A DNA stretch of 64,000 nucleotides from Paenibacillus sp. PCH8 (GTDB lineage Bacteria > Bacillota > Bacilli > Paenibacillales > Paenibacillaceae): positions 558,001-622,000 of the forward strand of contig NZ_PKQK01000001.1 in NCBI RefSeq assembly GCF_002968835.1, read 5' to 3'. Of the stretch, positions 47,631 through 56,689 are shown one piece after another (within the stretch, counting starts at the first letter, position 1; the number at the start of each line of letters is the position of its first letter). The notes under the pieces were generated by a model. It searched no databases, was not told the DNA's origin, and saw nothing but the letters and a program-made list of their open reading frames with translations. The position numbers and the translations under genes were made by a program.

Positions 47631-49663
47631 TCATTCCTCTTTATTTAGTAAAAGCTTGATTTTCTCAGCTATGTTAATAAACACTTCTGGAATTTTTTCA
47701 AGTAAAACATCTTCATCTATATAGTTTATTGCTTGTAAATGTGTCACGGGCTTACCTCTTGTTAGAAAGAAATAACTGTACCATACCATTAGTTCCTTTT
47801 GTTCTTTAGTATACGTCTTGCCATCTCCACCGTTCTTCTTTAGAGCTCTTCTTACATCACTATTTACCCGCTCTTGATAAGCTGTGCTTTTCTTATCTTC
47901 CTCACTTAACTCATTGACTCTTTTATGTTTCTCTCCTTCCGCTATTTTGATCAGTGGCCCCTCATTTTTTTCTAGAGTTGCTAAATAAGCATCCAAATAG
48001 TTTTCAAGCATCAAAAAATCCACATCTAGAGGATTTGAAAAATAAACATTTTGTAGTTCAAGTACTTTCATCCACGCATCAATATGGTCATTTGTCTCCC
48101 AATTATGCATATTATCCAATTCATGTACTGAAAGAAAACTTCCATTTTCGAGTTTTAATAAATCCTCTCTGGTTGAACCATTTTCAAGAAGTTGTTTTAA
48201 AGCATATTTAATCCTTCCCCAACCACCACCATCCCTTTCTCTATCTAAATCTAACAAGGTGATATATGGAATATTTAATTGATTTAAAAGTTTCCAAAAG
48301 TGATTCACATGTCGACCACCTAAAGGAACAACAGAAATATCTACATCATCTAATTCTTCCATATACAAACCTAAAAATTTTGGTATTAATATCTCTTCAC
48401 TGTCGCCCTCCCCTAATAAAACTAAAGATGCAAAATATAATTCTGGATATGCCTTAATCGCTTCTTTTACATATTTATATGACTCGTCTAATTTTTTGGG
48501 AAGCAAAATCTCGTTAACAATAGTTCTACCATTTTCTATCCTTAAGTGACGAATTTCAGTGGGGTCTACACGTTTAATAATCGATGGACTATGTGATGTT
48601 ATAAGCACTTGTGAGTTGTTTTTGCTACGTATGTTATTCAAATTCTTTATAACCTTTCCTAGTAAATGCGGACTTACGTGATTTTCTGGTTCTTCGACTA
48701 AAATGAGAGTTAGAGCTGGCGGATCAATATTTAAAACTCGCTCTTCTTCAACTACTTTATTCTTAATTTCTGTTATAGCCTCATTTTCTAGTTCAAGAAG
48801 AGAATCTATTAATGTTAAGTAAAATAATGACTTTAACCCATCCCCTAGGTCATTCACTTTGAAGGATTTTTCCGTATGTGAAGGTGTGAATTCTACTTCT
48901 AGCTTTTGAAGAATACTATCTAAATCACTACTGCCGAATTTTATATTGGCCTCATTGTATCTAGAATCACTATGATAATTTCTCCATTGAGAAGAAACCA
49001 CTTTCCTAACTTGACTTATTCCAGATTGTTCAGCAACTTGCTTATCCAACTCATCAATTTTTTTGTTTATCAATTCTTTATCTGAATCTTTCCAATTAAT
49101 CTGATTTAAAATTCTCCATAGTATAGTTCCAGTAGCATTCTTCAGTTGTTCGGATGGATTCCTCACTGCTGGAATATATAAAACTTGAATTTTATCTCTA
49201 TCATTTGCAGAAATGGGTTTTAGGCCGTTTTCTCCTTTATTCACTACATAATAATATTTACAATCTATTATTCCTTCAGGTGAACTTCCTTTTTTAAAAC
49301 TTGCATCTAAACGTATAACAATATATGGATTCCCCCTGGTTGGTCTACTATAAAATTTTCGAAATACTGAGCTATTCCATAATCATCCTCATCTTCACCT
49401 TCACTATCTTCATCAAAGAAATCAAAATAAGATTCTATGTAAAAATTACTTTCAACTATTTCATCTGACGTTTTGTGTAACGGAATATGAAAATCAGATT
49501 TACTAATTCTCGAATTACCGAACAACTTTTGAAGTGCACTTAGTACTGTAGTTTTTCCGGAACTATTATGCCCGACAAAAGCTGTAAGATCAGTAATATT
49601 AATTGTTGTATCACTTGGCCCAAAACTACGATAATTATTCAGCACTAATTTGGTTAGTTTCAT
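47631..49663 (-). pseudogene. gajA: Gabija-type OLD nuclease (GajA-like), frameshifted in a G-run
   Basis: The N-terminal ATPase part (Walker A FVGHNSSGKTTVLSALQ) starts at ATG 49663 (AAAGGGAC ahead). It runs to a run of five G (49332-49336) and would stop soon after. One base more restores the frame, which continues PYIVIRLDASFKKGSSPEG and on through ATPase motifs (LILVEEPENHVSPHLLGKV, VLITSHSPSII) and the TOPRIM nuclease (LVLLGEGDSEEILIPKFL, ITLLDLDRE) to 47631. The gene would be about 677 residues. Unless the indel is a sequencing error or the run is phase-variable, the nuclease is split and off. Confidence 0.8.
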
Positions 49664-49795
49664 ATTCAAGTCCCTTTCATTCTTCGATTTTTAGTTTCTA
49701 ATACAGCTAATAAAAAAACAATTCATTCTCTTGCCCAGCCAAACAAAGAAGCTTCTATGCTGCACAAACTCCAAAGCTACTTTTTATTTTAAATC

Positions 49796-49975
49796 TTATA
49801 GAGTATCAGATAAATTGAGTGTCCGTTTACATACATCACATTTAATTTGTGTGATAAGCCCCAGACCTGTGGGAATAAAAATATATTCAAACTTAGCACC
49901 TGTTACATCAATGGGAGTGCATGAATCCCATTCTCTAATCGCATCCATCATTTCATCCGTAATTTCAAAATTCAT
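49796..49975 (-). CDS. 59-residue CxxC protein, copy 2
   Basis: MNFEITDEMMDAIREWDSC, PIDVTGAKFEYIFIPTGLGL and CDVCKRTLNLSDTL. Homologue of the gene at 42458. It starts 47 bp after the OLD-type nuclease gene in the same direction, with a GGGGGAGGAT site. The longer upstream frame has no start signal. Its fixed place behind a toxic nuclease would suit an antitoxin, regulator or accessory protein; nothing more can be said from sequence. Confidence 0.75.
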   Translation of the reverse strand: MNFEITDEMMDAIREWDSCTPIDVTGAKFEYIFIPTGLGLITQIKCDVCKRTLNLSDTL

Positions 49976-50022
49976 CACTATCCTCCCCCGATTCTTTTCA
50001 TTTGAAATACAATTCCAATCTT

Positions 50023-51756
50023 CTAATGATCTTTTTCCCACCACTGCATAATGGCTCTAATATAAGGGAAGTTTGTTGCTTCCTCGGGGGTCATTTCCTC
50101 TGCAATTCGTTTAGCTAAAGCGATTTTATTGGAAATCCAAGGGGATAGATCCGTGAAGGGGTTATCGCTCACTTCTCCTTCAGCTAGCTTCAAAACTTTG
50201 TGTAAAGCGCGTAAGGGATACATGTTTTCAATCGTGCGATAATCTGTTGAAATATAACATTCTACACCTTCTTTAAAACATGCTTGCTGGTAATCCCTTT
50301 TTTTCTTCGTCAGGTGTCCACCTGAACTTACAGATTGGACTAAATCACTATCTAGAATAACCATTGCTTTGGGATGTATTTTCGTCAGATCTGATGGAGA
50401 AATACTGTATATATTTTCTCCACCCATAGGTATAATTATGATTCCTTCCTGTTCTATATCCACCTCACACTTTTTCAAGAGTAAGGGCATCAATGTACTT
50501 TCCGTTGTTCCTTCTACAAAAATAAAACCTTTAGATGAAATTGTATCTGGCAAATATGCGCCAATTGCTTGAAATACAGTCGATTTGTCATTAGGCTCGA
50601 TTGCTCTAGCGATAGTTTCTGATCCATCATGTTGGATGAGATACAACCGATCTTTATCTTTCAGATTTTTCATAATAAATGGGGAATGCGTGGATACAAT
50701 CCATTGAATTTCAAAGTCATCGGAGAGTTCTCTTAATAATTTCAGAAATCGCACTTGCAGTTTGGGATGCATACCGGTTTCAGGCTCATCAATGAAACCG
50801 ATAGTTTGATGATCTGAACCAGACAATAGACGTCCAGCTAAATATACAGCACTAACTACACCAGATCCACTACGAGTCAAAGGTTGAGTTTTCGATACTC
50901 CGTTCACTTTCCACTCAATGAAAACATCATAACCGTTCATTCCTTCAGGAATATTGGTCGATATCGAAATGACCTCGGGGAATAAAACTTTCACATAGTG
51001 TAGCAGTCTCTTATATAAACCTTTTCGCATCATTTCCTCTGTTCTAATCTTTTGGATAAACCCTACGAGTTCAGAGACATTATATCCTAAGTAAGAAGCA
51101 TCCTCTTTTTTAGATTTCATTTCTTGTTGCTGAGGAGTATAGCTTCGATTAGGGGAGATAAAGAAACTCCTGTACTCAAACTCTCCTCCTGATCTTAACG
51201 TCATTGAGAGCCAATTGCATAACTTTAATAAGCTTCCAACTTCCTTAATATCATGATAGTACTTATCTAATAGTTTTAGATAAGTAATTTCGATAGACTC
51301 ATCAAATGAAAATTTACCTGCAGCTCCATAAGGATCATTAGTTTCTCTAAGATTTGTGTTTTCATACTTATACATGATCAAATGATTAAACAAATATGAT
51401 AACTTCTCCACAAGTTCAGGATGATGTATCTTCGATGCTACAGGTTGAGCTAACTGTTTAATCACATGTCTTCTTACCTCAGTTGGCAGAGTCGTTATAA
51501 CAGAGAACTGACTTTCATCGACAATGTCTCCGTTACTTTTTTGATGTTTGCTACCTGCAAGATACACATTCTCTATTAAAAATTCATCATGCCTATCACG
51601 AAGTGACTTCATAGTTCCATATATCCCCATTAAAATTGCTGTTTTTCCGGAATCATTCTCTCCTGAAAGCACAGTAATTCTCCCTAAATCAAGTTCGACT
51701 CCTGGATCATCTCCGATGGATCTCCAATGTTTTATCTTTGCTTTCAGAATAGACAT
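50023..51756 (-). CDS. OLD-type ATPase / TOPRIM nuclease
   Basis: The 577-residue protein has an ABC/SMC-like ATPase N-half (Walker A VLSGENDSGKTAILMG, signature region LTRSGSGVVSAVYLAG, Walker B IGFIDEPETGMHPKLQ, H-loop IVSTHSPFIM). A TOPRIM domain follows (GFIFVEGTTESTLMPLLL, MVILDSDLVQ). OLD-family proteins are ATP-controlled DNA nucleases used in phage defence. It is unrelated at gene level to the GajA-like gene beside it and has no helicase partner. Instead it is followed by the 59-residue CxxC protein. It has a GGGGGGCCTTAA site before ATG 51756. It appears intact. Confidence 0.85.
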   Translation of the reverse strand: MSILKAKIKHWRSIGDDPGVELDLGRITVLSGENDSGKTAILMGIYGTMKSLRDRHDEFLIENVYLAGSKHQKSNGDIVDESQFSVITTLPTEVRRHVIKQLAQPVASKIHHPELVEKLSYLFNHLIMYKYENTNLRETNDPYGAAGKFSFDESIEITYLKLLDKYYHDIKEVGSLLKLCNWLSMTLRSGGEFEYRSFFISPNRSYTPQQQEMKSKKEDASYLGYNVSELVGFIQKIRTEEMMRKGLYKRLLHYVKVLFPEVISISTNIPEGMNGYDVFIEWKVNGVSKTQPLTRSGSGVVSAVYLAGRLLSGSDHQTIGFIDEPETGMHPKLQVRFLKLLRELSDDFEIQWIVSTHSPFIMKNLKDKDRLYLIQHDGSETIARAIEPNDKSTVFQAIGAYLPDTISSKGFIFVEGTTESTLMPLLLKKCEVDIEQEGIIIIPMGGENIYSISPSDLTKIHPKAMVILDSDLVQSVSSGGHLTKKKRDYQQACFKEGVECYISTDYRTIENMYPLRALHKVLKLAEGEVSDNPFTDLSPWISNKIALAKRIAEEMTPEEATNFPYIRAIMQWWEKDH

Positions 51757-51834
51757 TTAAGGCCCCCCTCACTATTCAAAATAAAAACTGAGTTGCTGGT
51801 TCTGAACTACTCACTTAATCTTACTCCACAACAT

Positions 51835-51863
51835 GTATAGCCCTCCGTATAAGAGGGCTATAC
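51835..51863 (-). terminator. Terminator after the ABC-three-component-like operon
   Basis: A perfect 11-bp stem GTATAGCCCTC / GAGGGCTATAC with loop CGTATAA. It resembles the hairpin at 56032-56077 on the other side of the operon. Confidence 0.65.
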
Positions 51864-51976
51864 CTTATTACTCAATATACAATTGTTGGTTCAACCCAAG
51901 TTTTAGTCTCTTATATCACAAGTTTAGAGATAGTCCCTCTAGGTACCTAATGAATCATTTTGAACCGAATCATTTC

Positions 51977-54001
51977 TTACTCTGAGTCAGAAAATTTCCG
52001 AAACGCCTTGTTCGGGATATTGATTAATTTATATTTTGTAGCAGGCAGCCTTTGTACTGCTTCTCGAGTTTCAATATCCTTTATAGTGATGCCCACGATA
52101 ACTTGAGAATTGTTCATTTCAATTATACTATTGAAAAACTTCTCCACATCGTTAATCATAATACTATGTTGCGCAGGCTCATCAAATATTAATAATCCAG
52201 GGTGATTTCCTGATATATTGTTCGATGTCTGAAGCAGAGCTATTACAAATGCCCAGATTGCTCTTATGTTGTCACTAGCTGATGAATCAAACTTCATATC
52301 GAAACCCTCAATAACAGGCAAATATGAATCTAATGAAATTTCAACTGTGTTCAAATTAAATACACTTTTATATCCAAAGTTAGTTAAATTATTAACAAAA
52401 TTGTTTCTTAATGACTTTATTTTCTTCTCATCTAATTCTGTTAGTTTTTTCTTTGGCAGCTTTTCTTTTTCCTCCAACATAATTTTCCAGTCATTCGATA
52501 ACCCCAACAATCTACTTTGTTGGTCTGTAAAAAATTGGTTTAATCGATCGAGACTAGTAATCTCAGAATCGAGTTGTAATCTCTTATGAATAACTGTTTC
52601 AGAAATATTTTCGTTGATGGAATATAAATCATTACGTAAAGACTTCGCTAAACTACGAAGTGTAAACAACCCACTTTCTAAGTGTTCAATCCTCACTTTC
52701 AAAGTACTACTATTTTTGAAATAGCTATTCTTGGCAAACTCAAGCATCTCCTTTTGTGCAGTTAGATGTCTGATATTTTCATCAACACTCATAAAATCCA
52801 TATCTGCAGAATTTGGAATTAGAGTGTCCTGAATACTTTGATGGCATACCGGACAAATGTCTTCAGATGTCATTAAGCTTATTTCTGAACCCAAATCTCT
52901 AAGTCTAGCTGCATCTTTATTATTTCTAATATCAGCCTCTATCATCTCAAGATTATTAGTTATTTTTTCTATGCTAGTATTCTCTGAATGAAGTAAAGAT
53001 CTACACTTATAAATATCTCTTTCAAATTCTTCAATAGATAATTCCGTAGCATTAAGTTCTTTTTGGATCTCATCAAAGTTGTCTACAATTTTAGGCTTCA
53101 AAACCGACAGTTGATTGTATCGATCTCTTAAAGTATCCACATATTCGTTAAGCCTAATATCTTCTTTTTTTATACTTATTGCTAAAAAATCTTCATCTGT
53201 AAGAACTTTAGGATGTATGGGAAGACCGTGAGTGGTACACGACTCTCTATTAGTTAGAACGATGATTTCCTTTATTATGGAACTCCATTCGCTCCTTATA
53301 CTACTCTCCCTTGCACGCAGATAGTCTTTTCTCTTTTCGTTTTCTAAAGTGTCCAGATTAACGATAAACTCCAATACACGTTTCTTAGATTCTCTGATTC
53401 CCAAAACTGGCATACCGGATAGAATATCAGCCCATCCATGCTTCTGTTCAATAAACATTGCTGCGAAAATCAACTGTAAATAGAGTTTTCTTGTCTTATC
53501 ATCAGTTGAAGGAACCAAAGGCAACTGAATATGCAAAAAGCTTTCTAAAAAGCTGTGAAAACCCTTTTTATTTACAGCTGAATTTTGCATATGTACATAC
53601 ATATCTTCTTTTAATACATCTGAATTACCCTTCCTATCAATTCCGCTATAAAAAACAGTAACCAATTGATATTTTCTGTTTTCCATTTTCGCTGAGCGAT
53701 AAACTGTTATTGTTTCCAGTCCATTAGATATTTCTAAATATGCACCTGATTCCAAGACCGGATAAATGTTCTCACCATCTTCTATCGAACTCTTATAAAC
53801 CGAAGTTAGTACCTTTTCGCCCTTTCCTCCGATAATCTCTTCAAATCCAAGACAATAATAAATCGCTGCTATAATAGAGCTTTTCCCGCGTGTATTGTCT
53901 TCACTTGCTACAAAGTTTAAACCATCATTAAATGAAGTCTCAAACCCGTACATACCGTTACTAGTCGCAATATCAATTTTCAACCTTCTAATCCTCAGCA
54001 C
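51977..54001 (-). CDS. SMC/Rad50-like ATPase of an ABC-three-component-type system
   Basis: The 674-residue protein has an N-terminal ATP-binding segment (NFVASEDNTRGKSSIIAAIYYCLG), two long coiled-coil arms (about 215-360 and 400-520) around a Rad50-like zinc hook (ICPVCHQ, about 370), and a C-terminal half-site with Walker B LLIFDEPAQHS. Such ATPases power the ABC-3C conflict systems described by comparative genomics, with a small middle component and an effector. It has a GTG start (54001) with GGAGG ahead and overlaps the preceding gene by 14 bp. The first Gly of Walker A is replaced (SEDNTRGKS), as in other Rad50-like defence ATPases. Confidence 0.8.
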   Translation of the reverse strand: MLRIRRLKIDIATSNGMYGFETSFNDGLNFVASEDNTRGKSSIIAAIYYCLGFEEIIGGKGEKVLTSVYKSSIEDGENIYPVLESGAYLEISNGLETITVYRSAKMENRKYQLVTVFYSGIDRKGNSDVLKEDMYVHMQNSAVNKKGFHSFLESFLHIQLPLVPSTDDKTRKLYLQLIFAAMFIEQKHGWADILSGMPVLGIRESKKRVLEFIVNLDTLENEKRKDYLRARESSIRSEWSSIIKEIIVLTNRESCTTHGLPIHPKVLTDEDFLAISIKKEDIRLNEYVDTLRDRYNQLSVLKPKIVDNFDEIQKELNATELSIEEFERDIYKCRSLLHSENTSIEKITNNLEMIEADIRNNKDAARLRDLGSEISLMTSEDICPVCHQSIQDTLIPNSADMDFMSVDENIRHLTAQKEMLEFAKNSYFKNSSTLKVRIEHLESGLFTLRSLAKSLRNDLYSINENISETVIHKRLQLDSEITSLDRLNQFFTDQQSRLLGLSNDWKIMLEEKEKLPKKKLTELDEKKIKSLRNNFVNNLTNFGYKSVFNLNTVEISLDSYLPVIEGFDMKFDSSASDNIRAIWAFVIALLQTSNNISGNHPGLLIFDEPAQHSIMINDVEKFFNSIIEMNNSQVIVGITIKDIETREAVQRLPATKYKLINIPNKAFRKFSDSE

Positions 54002-54470
54002 TAGAGTACCTCCACAGAGAAGTAATATATTTTATTTTTTCCTCAGTTAACATCGTTGACAATGAAGTTAAGTAACGAATCTCTTCAGTCATTAAATTTT
54101 TCTCTTTAATGATTTGTTTTGCATAGGACCTCCCTCTTGCTGTAAGCCTAAACAAACCGTTTTGTTGTTGATAAACCAGCCCGTCCGCAGAAGCATAACG
54201 GATAGCATGATTCACAGCTGGGTCAAACCTAACTACAGTGTAATTTGTTAAATTATCATAGGCTAAGCTTTTTAAATTTTGCATATCCTGTTTTGTACTA
54301 AGTCCCATGGAAATCATATGTAGCTTCAACAAGGAGCATCCCCCACGGCTACATATATCCATGATTAAACAAAGCTGTGCCATTTTATAACTTATCCTAT
54401 AGTTATAAGGTACAGCATCTGGCTTAGCATCAAATACGATTTCTTCTCCAATTAAAAAACGTTTATCCAA
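53988..54470 (-). CDS. ABC-3C middle-component-like protein
   Basis: The 160-residue helical protein has a possible winged-HTH (YKMAQLCLIMDICSRGGCSLLKLHMISMGLS; GLVYQQQNGLFRLTARGRSYAKQI). Size, position between effector and ATPase genes, and overlap with the ATPase gene fit the middle component of ABC-three-component systems. It has a TTG start (54470) with AGGTG ahead. The assignment is from gene order more than from a motif. Confidence 0.65.
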   Translation of the reverse strand: MDKRFLIGEEIVFDAKPDAVPYNYRISYKMAQLCLIMDICSRGGCSLLKLHMISMGLSTKQDMQNLKSLAYDNLTNYTVVRFDPAVNHAIRYASADGLVYQQQNGLFRLTARGRSYAKQIIKEKNLMTEEIRYLTSLSTMLTEEKIKYITSLWRYSSAED

Positions 54471-54476
54471 TTATAT

Positions 54477-55433
54477 TCACCTACTTCTAAATTGCATTGA
54501 ACAATCAGCAAGCCAACCACTTACAAGATCGTTCTTCAGTTCCATTACTGATGCAAGTGTAAGATATGTAAACTGTTGCTCTAATCTTTGCTGGAAATCG
54601 TCCAGAATCTCGTTAAAAAGCTTTGCGTTTATCGAGCTATCTGTATTCATCTTCGTCCTCATTGATACTTGTTTTTTATACGCCTGTTCTAATACGTATA
54701 TATCTTCATATATTTCTGGATAGGAAACCCTTAGTTTCTTTAGAATCTCAATGCCCTTCATATAAAAATCTACATACATGCCTACAACATCAATATAGTC
54801 TTCATCCGACTCATCAACATCTCCCATCACTGCCTTAACCTTTCTTTTGATATTATTCACTTTTTCTGAATCACACTCAGACCAATCCAAAGTACTTGTA
54901 TGATATATAGCTAAATTCAATTTCATGTCAGATAATGTTGTTCTAACAATTCTAGAAATCTCAACCTTGAAATCTTCGGCTTGCTTTATAACAATAATAA
55001 ATTCATCATCGATATAATCATATTTTTGCGGATCTGCTCTTTTTATCATAAGCACTTCTTGACGTTTAGTTTCTGCGTGTGTGACAATTCTTGCATCTCT
55101 ATACAGAGGGATCACAAAATGCCACTCTTTAATTTTAGGCACCCCAAGATCTTTTAACCTTTTAGCGTATGTTAGGTTGGTCAGCTTTTTTATATCAGTT
55201 GTCATTTTGGTTCTTAAGTGACCATAAAGATCGTCATCGCTATATTCACGCTCAGGACAGTAACACTGATACACTCTACCTTGGCGAGTAAACCCTTCAA
55301 TACCGGCATCCCCACCATGAATTGCTGGTATTTCTGTGAAATGCTCATCTTGAAATTTCATTCTATAACATGAATTCATGAGCGACTCCCAAGACTTCCC
55401 ATCCAATGGGGTGTCTATATAATTTAAAATCAA
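54477..55433 (-). CDS. Restriction-nuclease-like effector of the ABC-3C-type operon
   Basis: The N-terminus (about 1-70) has the GGDAGIEGFTRQGRVYQCYCPE pattern of Mrr/NERD-like nuclease folds, where the Asp-Gly-Ile-(E/D)-Gly core and YQ-strand hold the active site. Here the usual Lys after the YQ strand is a Cys (YQCYCPE), so catalysis is uncertain. The rest is helical (to 318) and probably the C-terminal domain that docks to the other components. TTG start 55433 overlaps the preceding stop by 4 bp (TTGA). It ends 6 bp before the middle-component gene. Confidence 0.7.
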   Translation of the reverse strand: MILNYIDTPLDGKSWESLMNSCYRMKFQDEHFTEIPAIHGGDAGIEGFTRQGRVYQCYCPEREYSDDDLYGHLRTKMTTDIKKLTNLTYAKRLKDLGVPKIKEWHFVIPLYRDARIVTHAETKRQEVLMIKRADPQKYDYIDDEFIIVIKQAEDFKVEISRIVRTTLSDMKLNLAIYHTSTLDWSECDSEKVNNIKRKVKAVMGDVDESDEDYIDVVGMYVDFYMKGIEILKKLRVSYPEIYEDIYVLEQAYKKQVSMRTKMNTDSSINAKLFNEILDDFQQRLEQQFTYLTLASVMELKNDLVSGWLADCSMQFRSR

Positions 55434-55639
55434 GATCCTTCCACTCCTAATAATTTTATTGATATTGAACTACTATAATCAGCGTCTAACTTTAATACAT
55501 TAATATCCACTATGAAGGTTTCGACTGAGAGGATATATCGAACTTTAGCTAGCTGAAAATTAAGGAATACCTTTACTATAACTACTAACTTATCAATAAA
55601 ATAAAACTGATCGTTTATCTGAGGAAGTATGGCTGACAT
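55430..55639 (-). CDS. 69-residue protein, first gene of the ABC-3C-type operon
   Basis: A small beta-rich protein (QFYFIDKLVVIVKVFLNF, SVETFIVDINVLKLDADY) not recognised as a named family. ATG 55639 has GAGGAGATGATTTA ahead. It overlaps the effector gene by 4 bp and is therefore part of the operon. It may be an antidote or a structural subunit. Confidence 0.6.
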   Translation of the reverse strand: MSAILPQINDQFYFIDKLVVIVKVFLNFQLAKVRYILSVETFIVDINVLKLDADYSSSISIKLLGVEGS

Positions 55640-56229
55640 TAAATCATCTCCTCACTAAATTAAAATATGTAATAAATCAAATGTCTTTGCGTTAGAGATA
55701 CAACCTAACATAGTAAATTATACCCTATTGAATTTGCGTATCCTGTCTAATTTTGTCGAATACCATTGTTTATCGCCAATTTATGGTGACTAAATCGCGT
55801 CCTAGTTTAAAAATTAGTAACCCACTTCAATCTATATTTGAGGAAGACTTTTGTGAATATATAAATTCTGAATAGGAAAAATTACTCTAAACGGACCTCC
55901 AGTATTTTATTTCTGCTTTATAAATACTCATCTATTGACTCCCTTCTCCTCGAATCATTGAAACTGAAGCTTAATTTTGGGTGTTTAAACGACTTGCTCA
56001 AAGTATCAATGACAAACCTACATGCTGCAATAATAACGTGTATAAACCCTCCACAGAGAGGGCTCATACACGTTATTACACTATTTTCAACTCTACTTTC
56101 ATTATCGACTTTTATTCATAATAGGTGTAGACGTATAACGTAAATTCAAGTCACATTATCTGAAACCGATAGTTTAAAGACTTTCGCCTTTTTGATACAC
56201 TTACATTAGTCAATAGAAAGCGAGGTTGG
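55640..56229. other. Intergenic between divergent defence operons
   Basis: No protein gene. It holds a strong hairpin (56032-56077). Given that the genes on both sides read away from it, the promoters of both operons must lie here. Confidence 0.5.
56032..56077. ncRNA. Strong hairpin in a divergent promoter region, possible small RNA end
   Basis: A 12-bp outer stem AATAACGTGTAT / ATACACGTTATT and a 5-bp inner stem CCCTC / GAGGG. A terminator is not expected between divergent genes, so it may end a short RNA made within the gap, or be inherited from an earlier neighbour. It is similar in layout to 51835-51863. Confidence 0.35.
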
Positions 56230-56688
56230 ATTCGCATAAGAACAAACTATACGATTTCGAAGCAGTCTGATATTGAAGGGTTTTCATCGTATTCTTGCCG
56301 CCATTGTTCTGAGCCATTTAAATTAGCTCCAAACGAGGCTGAAGACGATACCGTTATTGAATATTTTTGCCCATATTGCGGTTTACCAAGTCCACCATCA
56401 TCATTTATAACGGAGGATATATTGGAACACGCGATGACGATTGCCCAGAACGAGGTTAATCATTTACTCAATGATTTTATGAAGAATCTTGGAAAATCCT
56501 TTAAAGGAAATAAAATTGTTAAAGTTACGACGAAGCACAAAAAACTCCCCATTCAAGAACCACGATTACTCGTGGAAGAGGATGATTTGGAGATTATAAT
56601 TATGAATTGTTGTGAGAAGAAAATTAAAATAGACAACTTATCTAAAATTGTTGGGAATCCGTTTTGTCCTTATTGTGGGGTGAGCTGA
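56230..56688 (+). CDS. Double zinc-ribbon protein
   Basis: About 152 residues. The N-terminal ribbon is SYSCRHCSEPFKL ... YFCPYCGLP (about 22-55). A helical middle follows (LEHAMTIAQNEVNHLLNDFMKNLG) and a second ribbon closes the protein (MNCCEKKIKI ... PFCPYCGVS). The first standard start (TTG 56422) would drop the first ribbon. The frame is open upstream to 56173 with no ATG, GTG or TTG; ATT 56230 after AGCGAGG is the best candidate start. It is followed after one base by the 263-residue gene, a coupled pair. The role is unknown; it is probably nucleic-acid or protein binding. Confidence 0.65.
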   Translation: MRIRTNYTISKQSDIEGFSSYSCRHCSEPFKLAPNEAEDDTVIEYFCPYCGLPSPPSSFITEDILEHAMTIAQNEVNHLLNDFMKNLGKSFKGNKIVKVTTKHKKLPIQEPRLLVEEDDLEIIIMNCCEKKIKIDNLSKIVGNPFCPYCGVS

Positions 56689-56689
56689 G

